Assembly (NCBI GenBank): GCA_002842045.1
Contig: PHBX01000014.1
Location: forward strand, 1-64,000
Length of the DNA: 64,000 bases
From: Chloroflexi bacterium HGW-Chloroflexi-3
Lineage (GTDB): Bacteria > Chloroflexota > Anaerolineae > Anaerolineales > Anaerolineaceae
Direction: 5' to 3'
How positions within the stretch are numbered: position 1 is the stretch's first letter; each line of letters begins with the position of its first letter. Position numbers and translations under genes: made by a program. Below, one piece after another: positions 8,789 through 15,705 of this stretch. The notes below the pieces were generated by a model. The model ran no database searches and had not been told where the DNA came from. It was given only the letters and a program-made list of their open reading frames with translations.

Positions 8789-9085
8789 ATGAAAGACCCC
8801 TGCGATATCAAACCGTTTAAAAAAACCAGTGTTTTCGAAGAGTATCATAAATCACAAACCTCAATCCTGTCCATTTCTGGGCTCAACTGTCCTAATTGTG
8901 CCTTACGGGTGAGAAATGCGCTCTTGAAGACCTATGGCATAACCACCGCTTTGATCGATCATGAATCAGGGCTGGGCGAGATCACTTATAATCCTGATAT
9001 TGTACAACCACAAAACCTGGTCAGCGCAATTGTACTGGCGGGCGGAGATGGCATTCATCAGTATGCTGCACAGTTGATGGAATAA
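8789..9085 (+). CDS. Small heavy-metal-associated (HMA) domain protein
   Basis: 98 residues. After a polar 25-residue N-terminal extension, the fold is one ferredoxin-like HMA domain. The metal-binding loop is ISGLNCPNCALRVRNAL, with the CxxC pair at about residues 35-38 and the usual helix after it. The pattern then gives a second strand LGEITYNPDIV and a helix NLVSAIVLAGGDG. Such proteins bind Cu(I), Zn(II) or Hg(II) and hand them to ATPases, or act as sensors. AAAGGA lies upstream of the ATG. It stands before a two-component system and near other metal genes, which suggests metal homeostasis. Confidence 0.7.
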   Translation: MKDPCDIKPFKKTSVFEEYHKSQTSILSISGLNCPNCALRVRNALLKTYGITTALIDHESGLGEITYNPDIVQPQNLVSAIVLAGGDGIHQYAAQLME

Positions 9086-9112
9086 AGAATACTTTATTCT
9101 GGGTAGATCAAT

Positions 9113-9154
9113 CAAAATGGAGTAGCTTATATGGTATTTGAAATATCCATTTTG
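9113..9154. repeat. 9-bp inverted repeat before the response-regulator gene
   Basis: CAAAATGGA (9113-9121) and TCCATTTTG (9146-9154) are exact inverse copies 24 bp apart. They lie just upstream of the probable -10 of the response regulator and after the HMA gene stop. It may be an operator for the promoter at 9152 or a weak terminator. Confidence 0.4.
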
Positions 9155-9185
9155 CATTCCAGATGCGGTTCATTATAATTAGTTT
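9152..9185 (+). promoter_or_regulatory. Promoter giving a nearly leaderless response-regulator mRNA
   Basis: TATAAT at 9174-9179 with TTGCAT (9152-9157), 16 bp spacing. The ATG at 9186 begins 6 nt after the -10 box, so transcription should start at or within a base or two of the start codon. No Shine-Dalgarno sequence is present in the short interval. Confidence 0.5.
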
Positions 9186-9860
9186 ATGTCAATAAATAAC
9201 ACCGAAAAAATGATCCAGGTTATGCTGGTCGATGACCATGTGGTTGTACGCGCGGGTATCCGGCAATTTCTTGAACAAAGTGCGGATATAAAAGTGATCG
9301 CCGAAGCAACCAATGGTCAGGAAGCCTGCCAATTATTGGAGCAAATCCAACCAGATGTTGCGGTACTGGACATACAAATGCCCATCATGAATGGCATTGA
9401 ACTGACGCGTTGGATCAGGGAGCACAAGTTGCCGGTTGGGATTCTGGTTTTAAGTGCTTATGATGACGAACCCTATATCCAGGCTGTGTTGCAGGCTGGC
9501 GCAAATGGTTATGTACTGAAAACGTCAGAACTACATGATATTCTGGAAGGAATCCGGGATGTATTTCAGGGAAAATCGGTATTGGATGCAGCCTTGACCC
9601 GGAAATTATTCAATCGAATTGCCTCAAAATCCATTCAGGAAGAAGTGGAAGCATTGACTGAACGCGAGTTGCAGGTGCTAAAACTTGCAGGAAAAGGATT
9701 TACAAACAAAGCTATTGGGTTACAGTTACACATCAGTGACAGAACGGTGCAAAATCATCTGGCCAACATTTTCCAGAAGATGAACGCAGAAAGTCGCACC
9801 GAAGCGGTTATGCGTGCGGTATCCCTGGGATTGATTCCCGCTAATATCGCCGACGGTTAA
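9186..9860 (+). CDS. NarL/FixJ-family response regulator
   Basis: 224 residues. Receiver domain at residues 10-125, with the acidic pair in MLVDDHVV (about 16-17), the phospho-acceptor Asp at 62 in VAVLDIQMPI, the Thr/Ser switch in VLSAYDD and the Lys in YVLKTSE. A LuxR-type helix-turn-helix lies at about 155-215 (LTERELQVLKLAGKGFTNKA, then DRTVQNHLANIFQKM). Phosphorylation should come from the histidine kinase encoded 36 bp downstream. Both lie between copper/zinc-type metal genes, but the regulated target is not shown by the sequence. The start has no ribosome-binding site and fits a leaderless message. Confidence 0.85.
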   Translation: MSINNTEKMIQVMLVDDHVVVRAGIRQFLEQSADIKVIAEATNGQEACQLLEQIQPDVAVLDIQMPIMNGIELTRWIREHKLPVGILVLSAYDDEPYIQAVLQAGANGYVLKTSELHDILEGIRDVFQGKSVLDAALTRKLFNRIASKSIQEEVEALTERELQVLKLAGKGFTNKAIGLQLHISDRTVQNHLANIFQKMNAESRTEAVMRAVSLGLIPANIADG

Positions 9861-9896
9861 TGGGGCATCTCCTTATCTTGTCAAAGTAGATTAAGG

Positions 9897-11633
9897 TTGC
9901 GTTTGGGAAACTTGGATCATCCTACCATTAAAAAATCACGCTGGAGGGGTTTTAATCTCCAGATGCTGTTAATCACGGTGGTGCCAATAACCCTGCTGTT
10001 ATTATTGGTTGTATTCTGGAGTCAGAGACTCCATTATGAAGCCATGCGTGCCATGGTGGGTGATCGGGATTTACGAACCGTTCAGGCGGCTGCAGCGTCC
10101 ATCGATCGTGAATTACGTCATCTTACCAGCTACATTCAGATGCTGGCCAACGATGTGGAAGAAAATGCATCTTTAGCAGGGTTTTTGATTAATGATGAAA
10201 CTTTCAAACCTGTCTTTGAAGAATTTGCGCTTTACTCACCCACTGGCGAATTATTGCTTTCGACAGACCAATCGATTGATTGGCAAAGTTTGCCTTCCCA
10301 AATTCCATCCATATTTTCAGTTCAAGGCGAGGGAATTCCCCAACCTATCATTTTTCATTTTTCACAAGCCAATAATATAATTCACTCCAATATTATTTTA
10401 AGTGCGCAAACCTACAACCAGGGGCATGTGGTGGGAATCACCTCGATGGACCTTTTGGTCAACAGCGCGATAGGAGGGCTACTTGATTCGGAGAAGATTA
10501 CGTCTTTGATTGTCAGTCGAGGCAACCTCCAAGAGTCAATAGACATTATCTATCATAGTGGACAAAAGTATCCAGGCGAGAATATCCAGACTCGCCCGGG
10601 CATAGCCCAGGTCTTGAATGGAGAAAGCGGTATCCATTATTATGAAATTCTTGAAGGGGAAAATGTGGTTGCCTATACCCCGATTGGAAATAGTGGCTGG
10701 GGTTTAGTGATTGAAGAAAGGTGGGAGGATATCGCCAGTCCTAATTTAATGACCACCCAGTATGCACCGCTCATCCTCGTCCCCGTTTTCTTGCTTTCGC
10801 TTTTTCTCATCTGGTTTGGCGCAAATCGGATTGTGAAGCCATTACAGAAATTAGAAAAGCAAGCCTCCGGACTGGCTGCAGGAGATTTTGAAACCATTCA
10901 GAATTCAGTTGGAGGCATAGAGGAAATCCGTAATTTGCAGTCCGAAATGGTGGAAATGGCAATAGAACTGAATGCAGCCCAGAAAAATTTACGAGATTAT
11001 ATCGGCTCGATCACAGCCGGGGTGGAAAATGAACGGCGCAGTCTGGCACGTGAGTTACATGATGATACCATCCAGAATTTAATAGCTCTCAGTCAACGCA
11101 TCCAGATAATTTCGATCAGTTCTCCAGATCGACAAAGAGAATCCTTAAATGAATTGAAAGAATTGGTAAATGCAGCCATGCTCAATGTGAGGCGTCTGAT
11201 CCGTGGATTGCGCCCGATTTACCTGGAAGAATTTGGTTTGGTAACATCGTTAGAAATGCTCGTGAGCGAAACCGAGAAACATGGTTCGCTCTCCATCTCA
11301 TTTACTTCCTCTGGTACCCAACGAAGATTAGATCCTCAGGTGGAACTCTCTCTATATCGTATGGTTCAGGAATCACTCCAAAATGTGATCCGTCATTCAC
11401 AGGCGCAGCATGCCTGGATTGAAGTCACTTACCTTGAAAGAGGGCTGCAAATCAGTATCCGCGATGATGGCAAAGGATTTCGGGTCCCGACTAACCCGAC
11501 AGCCTTCGTGAAAAAAGGGCATTTTGGGTTGATCGGTTTACAGGAACGGGCAGAATTGATCGACGGAACGTTGAGAATTCAATCCAGCCTGGGTACTGGC
11601 ACCACCACCATAATTCATCTTCCGTGGAATTGA
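9897..11633 (+). CDS. NarX/DegS-type sensor histidine kinase
   Basis: 578 residues from a TTG start; an alternative start is the in-frame ATG at 9963 just before the first membrane segment (LLITVVPITLLLLLVVFW). A periplasmic sensor region of about 240 residues (Cache-like) is followed by a second membrane segment (LILVPVFLLSLFLIWFG), HAMP, and the HisKA_3 box ERRSLARELHDDTIQNLIAL, whose His (about 388) is phosphorylated. The C-terminal HATPase has YRMVQESLQNVIRHSQA and DDGKGF plus FGLIGLQERA. Partner of the upstream regulator by position. The TTG start has AAGG directly against it, so the exact N-terminus is unsure. Confidence 0.85.
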   Translation: MRLGNLDHPTIKKSRWRGFNLQMLLITVVPITLLLLLVVFWSQRLHYEAMRAMVGDRDLRTVQAAAASIDRELRHLTSYIQMLANDVEENASLAGFLINDETFKPVFEEFALYSPTGELLLSTDQSIDWQSLPSQIPSIFSVQGEGIPQPIIFHFSQANNIIHSNIILSAQTYNQGHVVGITSMDLLVNSAIGGLLDSEKITSLIVSRGNLQESIDIIYHSGQKYPGENIQTRPGIAQVLNGESGIHYYEILEGENVVAYTPIGNSGWGLVIEERWEDIASPNLMTTQYAPLILVPVFLLSLFLIWFGANRIVKPLQKLEKQASGLAAGDFETIQNSVGGIEEIRNLQSEMVEMAIELNAAQKNLRDYIGSITAGVENERRSLARELHDDTIQNLIALSQRIQIISISSPDRQRESLNELKELVNAAMLNVRRLIRGLRPIYLEEFGLVTSLEMLVSETEKHGSLSISFTSSGTQRRLDPQVELSLYRMVQESLQNVIRHSQAQHAWIEVTYLERGLQISIRDDGKGFRVPTNPTAFVKKGHFGLIGLQERAELIDGTLRIQSSLGTGTTTIIHLPWN

Positions 11634-11645
11634 AACTTTTGGAAG

Positions 11646-11864
11646 TTATCCCTCATCAACAACCCGATATCCTAATCGCTGCACTTCAGCTTTGATGCGG
11701 CTGATGGTGACCTTGTTTTCATCAAATTCGACTTTCACCTGTTCTTTGTGGTAGCTGGCTTCTACCTGCAGAAGGCCATCCAATTTATCTTCCATGCTTT
11801 CTAAAATCATGGAGCAATTCGGGCATTCCATTCCCTCGATTTTGAGTGTAATTTTCTGTGCCAT
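11646..11864 (-). CDS. CopZ-like heavy-metal-associated protein
   Basis: 72 residues forming one HMA domain. The metal loop is IEGMECPNCSMILESME with CxxC, then strands QVEASYHKEQVKVEFDE and the closing helix ISRIKAEVQRLGYRVV. The start at 11864 (MAQKITLKIEG) is fixed by GGAG 7 nt upstream; longer readings run back into the neighbouring gene. It sits 7 bp downstream of the TauE/SafE-cupredoxin gene on the same strand, so the two are probably one operon for copper handling, the soluble chaperone passing metal to a membrane partner. Confidence 0.8.
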   Translation of the reverse strand: MAQKITLKIEGMECPNCSMILESMEDKLDGLLQVEASYHKEQVKVEFDENKVTISRIKAEVQRLGYRVVDEG

Positions 11865-11871
11865 AGGTCTC

Positions 11872-13014
11872 CTATAAGTCAAATATGATGATGCCGGTGT
11901 ACATACCCATCGAACATGAGAAGGGCAACTTCTTGCCAGCTTCCTGTGCCGGTAAGGATATGGTTTCCACACCTGTGGCAGGCAAGATTTTCTGAATTCG
12001 TAGAGATGGAATGACAAAAGCACGTGAACAGGAGAAAATATTGTCAGTTTTCAATTCAAGTATTATGGGAACATCGGCTTTGGCATGGATCACATCCGGA
12101 GAATAGCCATAATTTTCAACATTGATGGAAATAGTGAAGCTTTCCGCGTCAGTTCCAGAACTGTACTGATCGGAATTATTGGAAGGGTTTGTCTGATCTG
12201 TTGTTGATGTCACTTGCGACTGATTTTCCACAGTGTTTGGGATGATATTTGCCTGAACTGAATTGGAGGTTTTGAACAGCCGGGAAAGTGAAATGGGAGA
12301 CCCGGCCAGGGTAATACCAGTATCAATGGTAATCACAGCCAGAACCAAAATGAGGATGGCGACAAATCGCATAAAGTGTTTTTCCAGTTTTGAACCGATT
12401 CGCGTTGTGAAGTATGCTACTGCAAAAAATACAGGGCTGGCTCCCAGCGTGAAAGCAAACATTAATGCCATACCTTGCAATGGATCCCCAGAACCAAGCG
12501 CTATCGCCATCATCGCCTGAGTAACTCCACAAGGAATCAGAACTGTCAGGAAGCCCAAAAAGGCAGGGGTGGAAAGATCGGATCCTTTTGCTTCGATAGC
12601 AGTCTTGCGCAACTTCTTTCTGATAAAAGCCGGGGGTTCAAAGGCAAAATACCGGAAAATCGGGTGCACATTCAACATGCGCAAGGCTGTGCCCAGCATA
12701 AAGACACCGATCGCGATTTGTAAAATTGCCCGGGTGAGGATGGACAATTGAAACATTTGCCCCAGCAACCCGAGCAGAAATCCGAGTGCTGTGTAAGCCA
12801 CCAATTTTGCCAGCAAAAAAATCAGAATGGGTAAGGCAAATTGCGGTTTTACCGATTTCCGGGGAATTTTTTTCCTGCCTGGTTTCTGTTTCAATTGCAC
12901 TGTATTTTCAATTTGATGTGATAACGAACTGGCCAATAAACCACCCTGAACAGCCAGACAACTCAAACCGCCAGTGGTTAATCCCGTTGCAAAAGCAATC
13001 AAAATAGTTTCCAA
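11872..13014 (-). CDS. Sulfite exporter TauE/SafE-family (DsbD-like) membrane protein with C-terminal cupredoxin domain
   Basis: 380 residues. Residues 1-240 have six or seven hydrophobic segments, starting FATGLTTGGLSCLAVQGGLL and including LTVLIPCGVTQAMMAIALGSG. The paired Cys in LSC and IPCG are the conserved positions of this DsbD-like family. After a polar Ser/Thr/Gln linker (about 245-285), a cupredoxin-like beta-sandwich follows, with CSRAFVIPSLRI and FSCSMGMYTG at the end. The final Cys/Met pair resembles type-1-like copper ligands. Families with this design are linked to copper or cytochrome oxidase assembly. The neighbour is a CopZ-like protein. Confidence 0.8.
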   Translation of the reverse strand: METILIAFATGLTTGGLSCLAVQGGLLASSLSHQIENTVQLKQKPGRKKIPRKSVKPQFALPILIFLLAKLVAYTALGFLLGLLGQMFQLSILTRAILQIAIGVFMLGTALRMLNVHPIFRYFAFEPPAFIRKKLRKTAIEAKGSDLSTPAFLGFLTVLIPCGVTQAMMAIALGSGDPLQGMALMFAFTLGASPVFFAVAYFTTRIGSKLEKHFMRFVAILILVLAVITIDTGITLAGSPISLSRLFKTSNSVQANIIPNTVENQSQVTSTTDQTNPSNNSDQYSSGTDAESFTISINVENYGYSPDVIHAKADVPIILELKTDNIFSCSRAFVIPSLRIQKILPATGVETISLPAQEAGKKLPFSCSMGMYTGIIIFDL

Positions 13015-13221
13015 TTTTTACCTCCAAAAATTATGTAAGATTCCAGGGACCGGTATCAGAACCCTATAGCAGTTTAACACTCATCCAGGCATTGATCTAT
13101 AGGCATAATTGCCCTGTTGACTTGCATAGATAGCCTATTGAATTTAGGACAGCCAAAAGGTGGGATTAGACGCAGCAAAAAACAAATCAACACTGCTAAA
13201 GAATGTAGCAGAAAGGACGTT

Positions 13222-13310
13222 ATGAGCGAATTACGATTAATTACACTTCCAATCACCGGGATGACATGTGCAAATTGTTCTGCTTCGGTGGAACGAAATT
13301 TATTTTTCTC
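13222..13310 (+). pseudogene. N-terminal piece of a copper P-type ATPase (CopA) HMA domain
   Basis: The start MSELRLITLPITGMTCANCS, preceded by AAAGGA, is a clear CopA N-terminus with the CxxC motif and SASVERNL. It then ends abruptly: after codon NL the frame runs into FFSH and a stop, while an unrelated domain begins in the same region. Nothing of the membrane or ATPase part is present. Given the adjacent CopZ and cupredoxin genes, the original was probably the exporter of this copper locus, removed by a deletion that joined it to the next fragment. Confidence 0.65.
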
Positions 13311-13681
13311 ACACTGAAGTTTCTGATCCAATGATTGCCGAAACGCTGACCAATATGATGCAGTCACCAGTATTTTACGTTCCTTCCCTGGCATTGGTAC
13401 CGGAAGAAACACTTGCCACCGTGTATGTGTTTGAAAACGGCATTGCTGGTAAAGGACCATTAGGTTTTCAGCCGGATGTGTTTGATAATCCCCCTGGAAC
13501 TTCCGGTTATTCGCCATTACGTCAGATCATTCTGGTGAAATGGGTAGAGGGCGAGAAAGCCAGTGAACTAAAATCGGTGGTAGAGATCACCCAGGCGGAG
13601 AGTGAAGGAAAGCTTACCACCATTGTGCCAGGCGTGGTGGTTAATATGCCCTTCATGGTTTGGGATGGTGGACAAAGATAA
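13311..13681 (+). pseudogene. DUF7482-like protein, C-terminal part without its start
   Basis: About 120 codons from SDPMIAETLTNMMQSPVFYV to VVNMPFMVWDGGQR, with the run KWVEGEKASELKSV typical of a beta-rich family of unknown function seen in Chloroflexi and archaea (family assignment by recall, not searched). The fragment is out of frame with the CopA piece before it and has no start codon or ribosome-binding site of its own; the nearest ATG is internal. It is the distal product of the junction near 13305. A terminator hairpin follows its stop. Confidence 0.5.
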
Positions 13682-13699
13682 CCTCTGTGATTTACCAAA

Positions 13700-13735
13700 C
13701 AAAAAACTGTTGAAATTCAACGGTTTTTTGTTTTA
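13700..13735. terminator. Bidirectional intrinsic terminator
   Basis: CAAAAAACTGTTGAA and TTCAACGGTTTTTTG form a 14-of-15 bp stem with a 3-nt loop, with A-rich and T-rich flanks on both sides. It separates the plus-strand fragment ending at 13681 from the minus-strand ORF ending at 13717. Confidence 0.7.
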
Positions 13736-14046
13736 ACACTGCACCTGCCCCACACCAATTCACAAATGTCCATCGGTCCCTGCAGGTCGGGATGATAAAC
13801 ATGCACATAGCTACCGATTTTTGGGTATTGTTTACCAATCTCCTTAAAATAATCCCCCATGGCAAGGACTTTTACTCCATAGCCTTTCTTTAAGTCGGGA
13901 ACACCCTGGGTTATTAATTTTTTAATCGCGTCCAGATCTTCCAGACATCGTTCCAGGGAAGGGTTCATGATCAAAAACGCTTTTCTCAATTTAAGAATTT
14001 CCCTATGGCTGGATACATCAATACATGATTCAATGCTAGAATACAA
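13717..14046 (-). CDS. Hypothetical protein, probably incomplete
   Basis: Open for 109 codons from a TTG; a first ATG lies at 13968 (MNPSLERCLEDLDAIKKLI), giving 83 residues, but neither has a clear ribosome-binding site. The C-terminal text KVLAMGDYFKEIGKQYPKIG and GPMDICELVWGRC looks like a folded alpha/beta domain with Trp and Cys near the end. I do not recognise the family. Because its upstream side abuts a region of gene fragments, the N-terminus may have been lost. The stop lies within the terminator hairpin. Confidence 0.4.
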   Translation of the reverse strand: MYSSIESCIDVSSHREILKLRKAFLIMNPSLERCLEDLDAIKKLITQGVPDLKKGYGVKVLAMGDYFKEIGKQYPKIGSYVHVYHPDLQGPMDICELVWGRCSVKTKNR

Positions 14047-14137
14047 AGAAGAAACGAGAACGAGGGATGATCGTTTCCCAATGCTGTTTCGTTACAGAAA
14101 AACACCGGCATAACAACAGGAGAGCAACATAAAGGGT

Positions 14138-14450
14138 ATGCATGGAAAAATTCTGGTGGTTGATTTAAGCCACCATCAATATCAAATCGAAGAGTTACCG
14201 GAAGAGATTTACCGCCGTTACTTGGGTGGGTATGGTTTGGGAGCCTATTATCTCTACAAACACATCCCACCTGGTGGCGATCCCTTAGGACCGGACAACA
14301 TCCTCGCTTTTACACCTGGTTTGTTAACCGGCACTGGCGCAGGCTTCTCCGGGCGTTGGGCAGTGTGTGCCAAGAGTCCACTGACGGGTAAAGGCAAGCG
14401 ATCCAATGGTGAATACAGCACAGGCGGTTGGGGGAATGCCAATGCGGGTG
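14138..14450 (+). pseudogene. Tungsten-type aldehyde ferredoxin oxidoreductase, N-terminal piece
   Basis: The start MHGKILVVDLSHHQYQIEEL, with AAAGGG upstream, and the following YLGGYGLGAYYLYKHIPPG and FTPGLLTGTGAGFSGRWAVC are the first domain of AOR-family enzymes, which oxidise aldehydes with a tungstopterin and an iron-sulfur cluster. Homology continues to GGWGNANAGG and stops at about 14450; the downstream cofactor and cluster domains (about 500 residues) are absent. The sequence then switches frame and becomes an SLC13 permease. Clear 5' remnant of a deleted gene. Confidence 0.75.
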
Positions 14451-14849
14451 GCGTTGTTGGTGCTGGTATTGATGGTGGTCTTTGGCCTGGTGTCCACGGG
14501 GGATGCACTGGCTGGATTCTCTAATCCGGCTGTAGTGGCCATATGGGCGATGTTCATCCTTTCATCCGGGCTGGCGCGCACCGGAGTGGCTTCTTATTTG
14601 GGCAATCTTGCCACGCGCGTGGCGGGAGAAACCGAGCGGCGGCTTCTGACAGTATTGATATCCAGTACGGCGGTTCTTTCTGCCTTTATGAACAATATTG
14701 GTGTGGCAGCAATGTTTCTGCCGGTGACAATCGACATCGCCCGGCGCACCAAACGGGTAGCTTCACGACTTTTGATCCCCATGGCATACGGATCCTTGCT
14801 GGCACTGCTGGTCAGTCTGTTGTTGATCCCGCTGATTTTTCCGTTTTAA
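14451..14849 (+). pseudogene. SLC13-family permease remnant with internal deletion
   Basis: In the frame open from 14406 the text from about 14451 (VLVLMVVFGLVSTGDALAGF) is the start of an SLC13/ArsB-like sodium-anion permease. It is homologous to the intact copy at 38950-40725: compare AVLSAFMNNIGVAAMFLPV with the corresponding AFINNTAAAAFFLPV there. After SRLLIPMAYGSLLA the sequence jumps to LLVSLLLIPLIFPF, which is the type of segment that ends these proteins. The TrkA-C domains and most transmembrane segments are missing. The start is also gone, because it is joined to the AOR piece. Confidence 0.7.
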
Positions 14850-14867
14850 TTGAGACATTTTTATAAT

Positions 14868-15245
14868 TTAATTTATTCTTGATTTTCCATTTTTGTCATC
14901 TCCCCAAATCCATGTGGATTCTTTATGTTTTGTTTTTACTGGTCGGGCACGCATCCTTTCTCTTCCCTTAAATCTTACTCGATCAATAGGTCGGACTGAG
15001 AAATCTGGCAGCAGGTGATTTAAGTTTCCTTGTAATTTTAATGCTTTTAAAACTCTTATAAAGGTGTCGAGAGAAACACCTTCACCGAGTTCTAATCGGC
15101 GAATCGTTCGAACATCAATACCAGCTTCCGCAGCTAAATGAGCCTGGGTAATATTTAATCCTAGACGACAGTTCTTCATTTGATTACACAAATATTTTTC
15201 TATTTGTTCAGTGGTTGCAAAGGAAAAATCTAATTTGTTATTCAT
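14868..15245 (-). CDS. XRE-family regulator, HipB-like
   Basis: 125 residues. Helix-turn-helix at about residues 27-82 (RLGLNITQAHLAAEAGIDVR, TIRRLELGEGVSLDTFIRVL). The basic tail with VRFKGRERMRARP and a terminal WIWGDDK is the pattern of HipB-type antitoxins that pair with HipA kinases. No hipA follows: the next minus-strand gene downstream is gone and the neighbouring plus-strand gene is a permease remnant. It is therefore an orphan regulator, either a solitary transcription factor or what is left of a toxin-antitoxin pair. Confidence 0.7.
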   Translation of the reverse strand: MNNKLDFSFATTEQIEKYLCNQMKNCRLGLNITQAHLAAEAGIDVRTIRRLELGEGVSLDTFIRVLKALKLQGNLNHLLPDFSVRPIDRVRFKGRERMRARPVKTKHKESTWIWGDDKNGKSRIN

Positions 15246-15705
15246 CAGAAATCCATTTTTTTAATTTTTGGCTTTTTTAACAGGCAATATGTTGCATATT
15301 ATAACAATTAATTGTCCTTAATAGGAAAAATATTACCGATTAAAGACCAATATATTTTTGTAAAATCGTTCTTTCGAAAAATTATCGAGTTGCATAGGAT
15401 GACCATTTCATAAAAACCATCAAACTACGAAAAATCTCCTTTGCAATTTCCCAATGATTAATAAAAGTTCAAGCATCCTGTAAATCCTGTAATTCACTCA
15501 GAATTTCGATAACTAATATTTGGCACATAAGAAAAATCATCAAAAGCCTTAAAATCCTGTAAATCCAAGTTCAGACTTTCTTTAAATCATCCTTGAAATA
15601 TTTCTTGATTAATTCAAGCAGAACCTTGAATCTTTGAAGATTTTTTCTCTCTAAATCATATATAATACAATCATTGAAATATTTGTTCCCACCTGCGGGA
15701 ATTTT
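15246..15705. other. AT-rich intergenic region before the Zn/Cd ATPase
   Basis: No gene seen. The word ATCCTGTAAATCC occurs at about 15475 (followed by TGTAATTC) and again at about 15554. TATAAT near 15660 is a possible -10 for the ATPase. Directly before its ATG lies TTCCC-ACCTGC-GGGAA, a small hairpin that would fold over the ribosome-binding region. Metal-dependent control is possible but unproven. Confidence 0.4.

Noticed and set aside
15475..15567. Repeated word ATCCTGTAAATCC, possible CRISPR or array
   Set aside because: Only two or three copies, not evenly spaced, with no cas genes nearby. It is better seen as low-complexity intergenic text.
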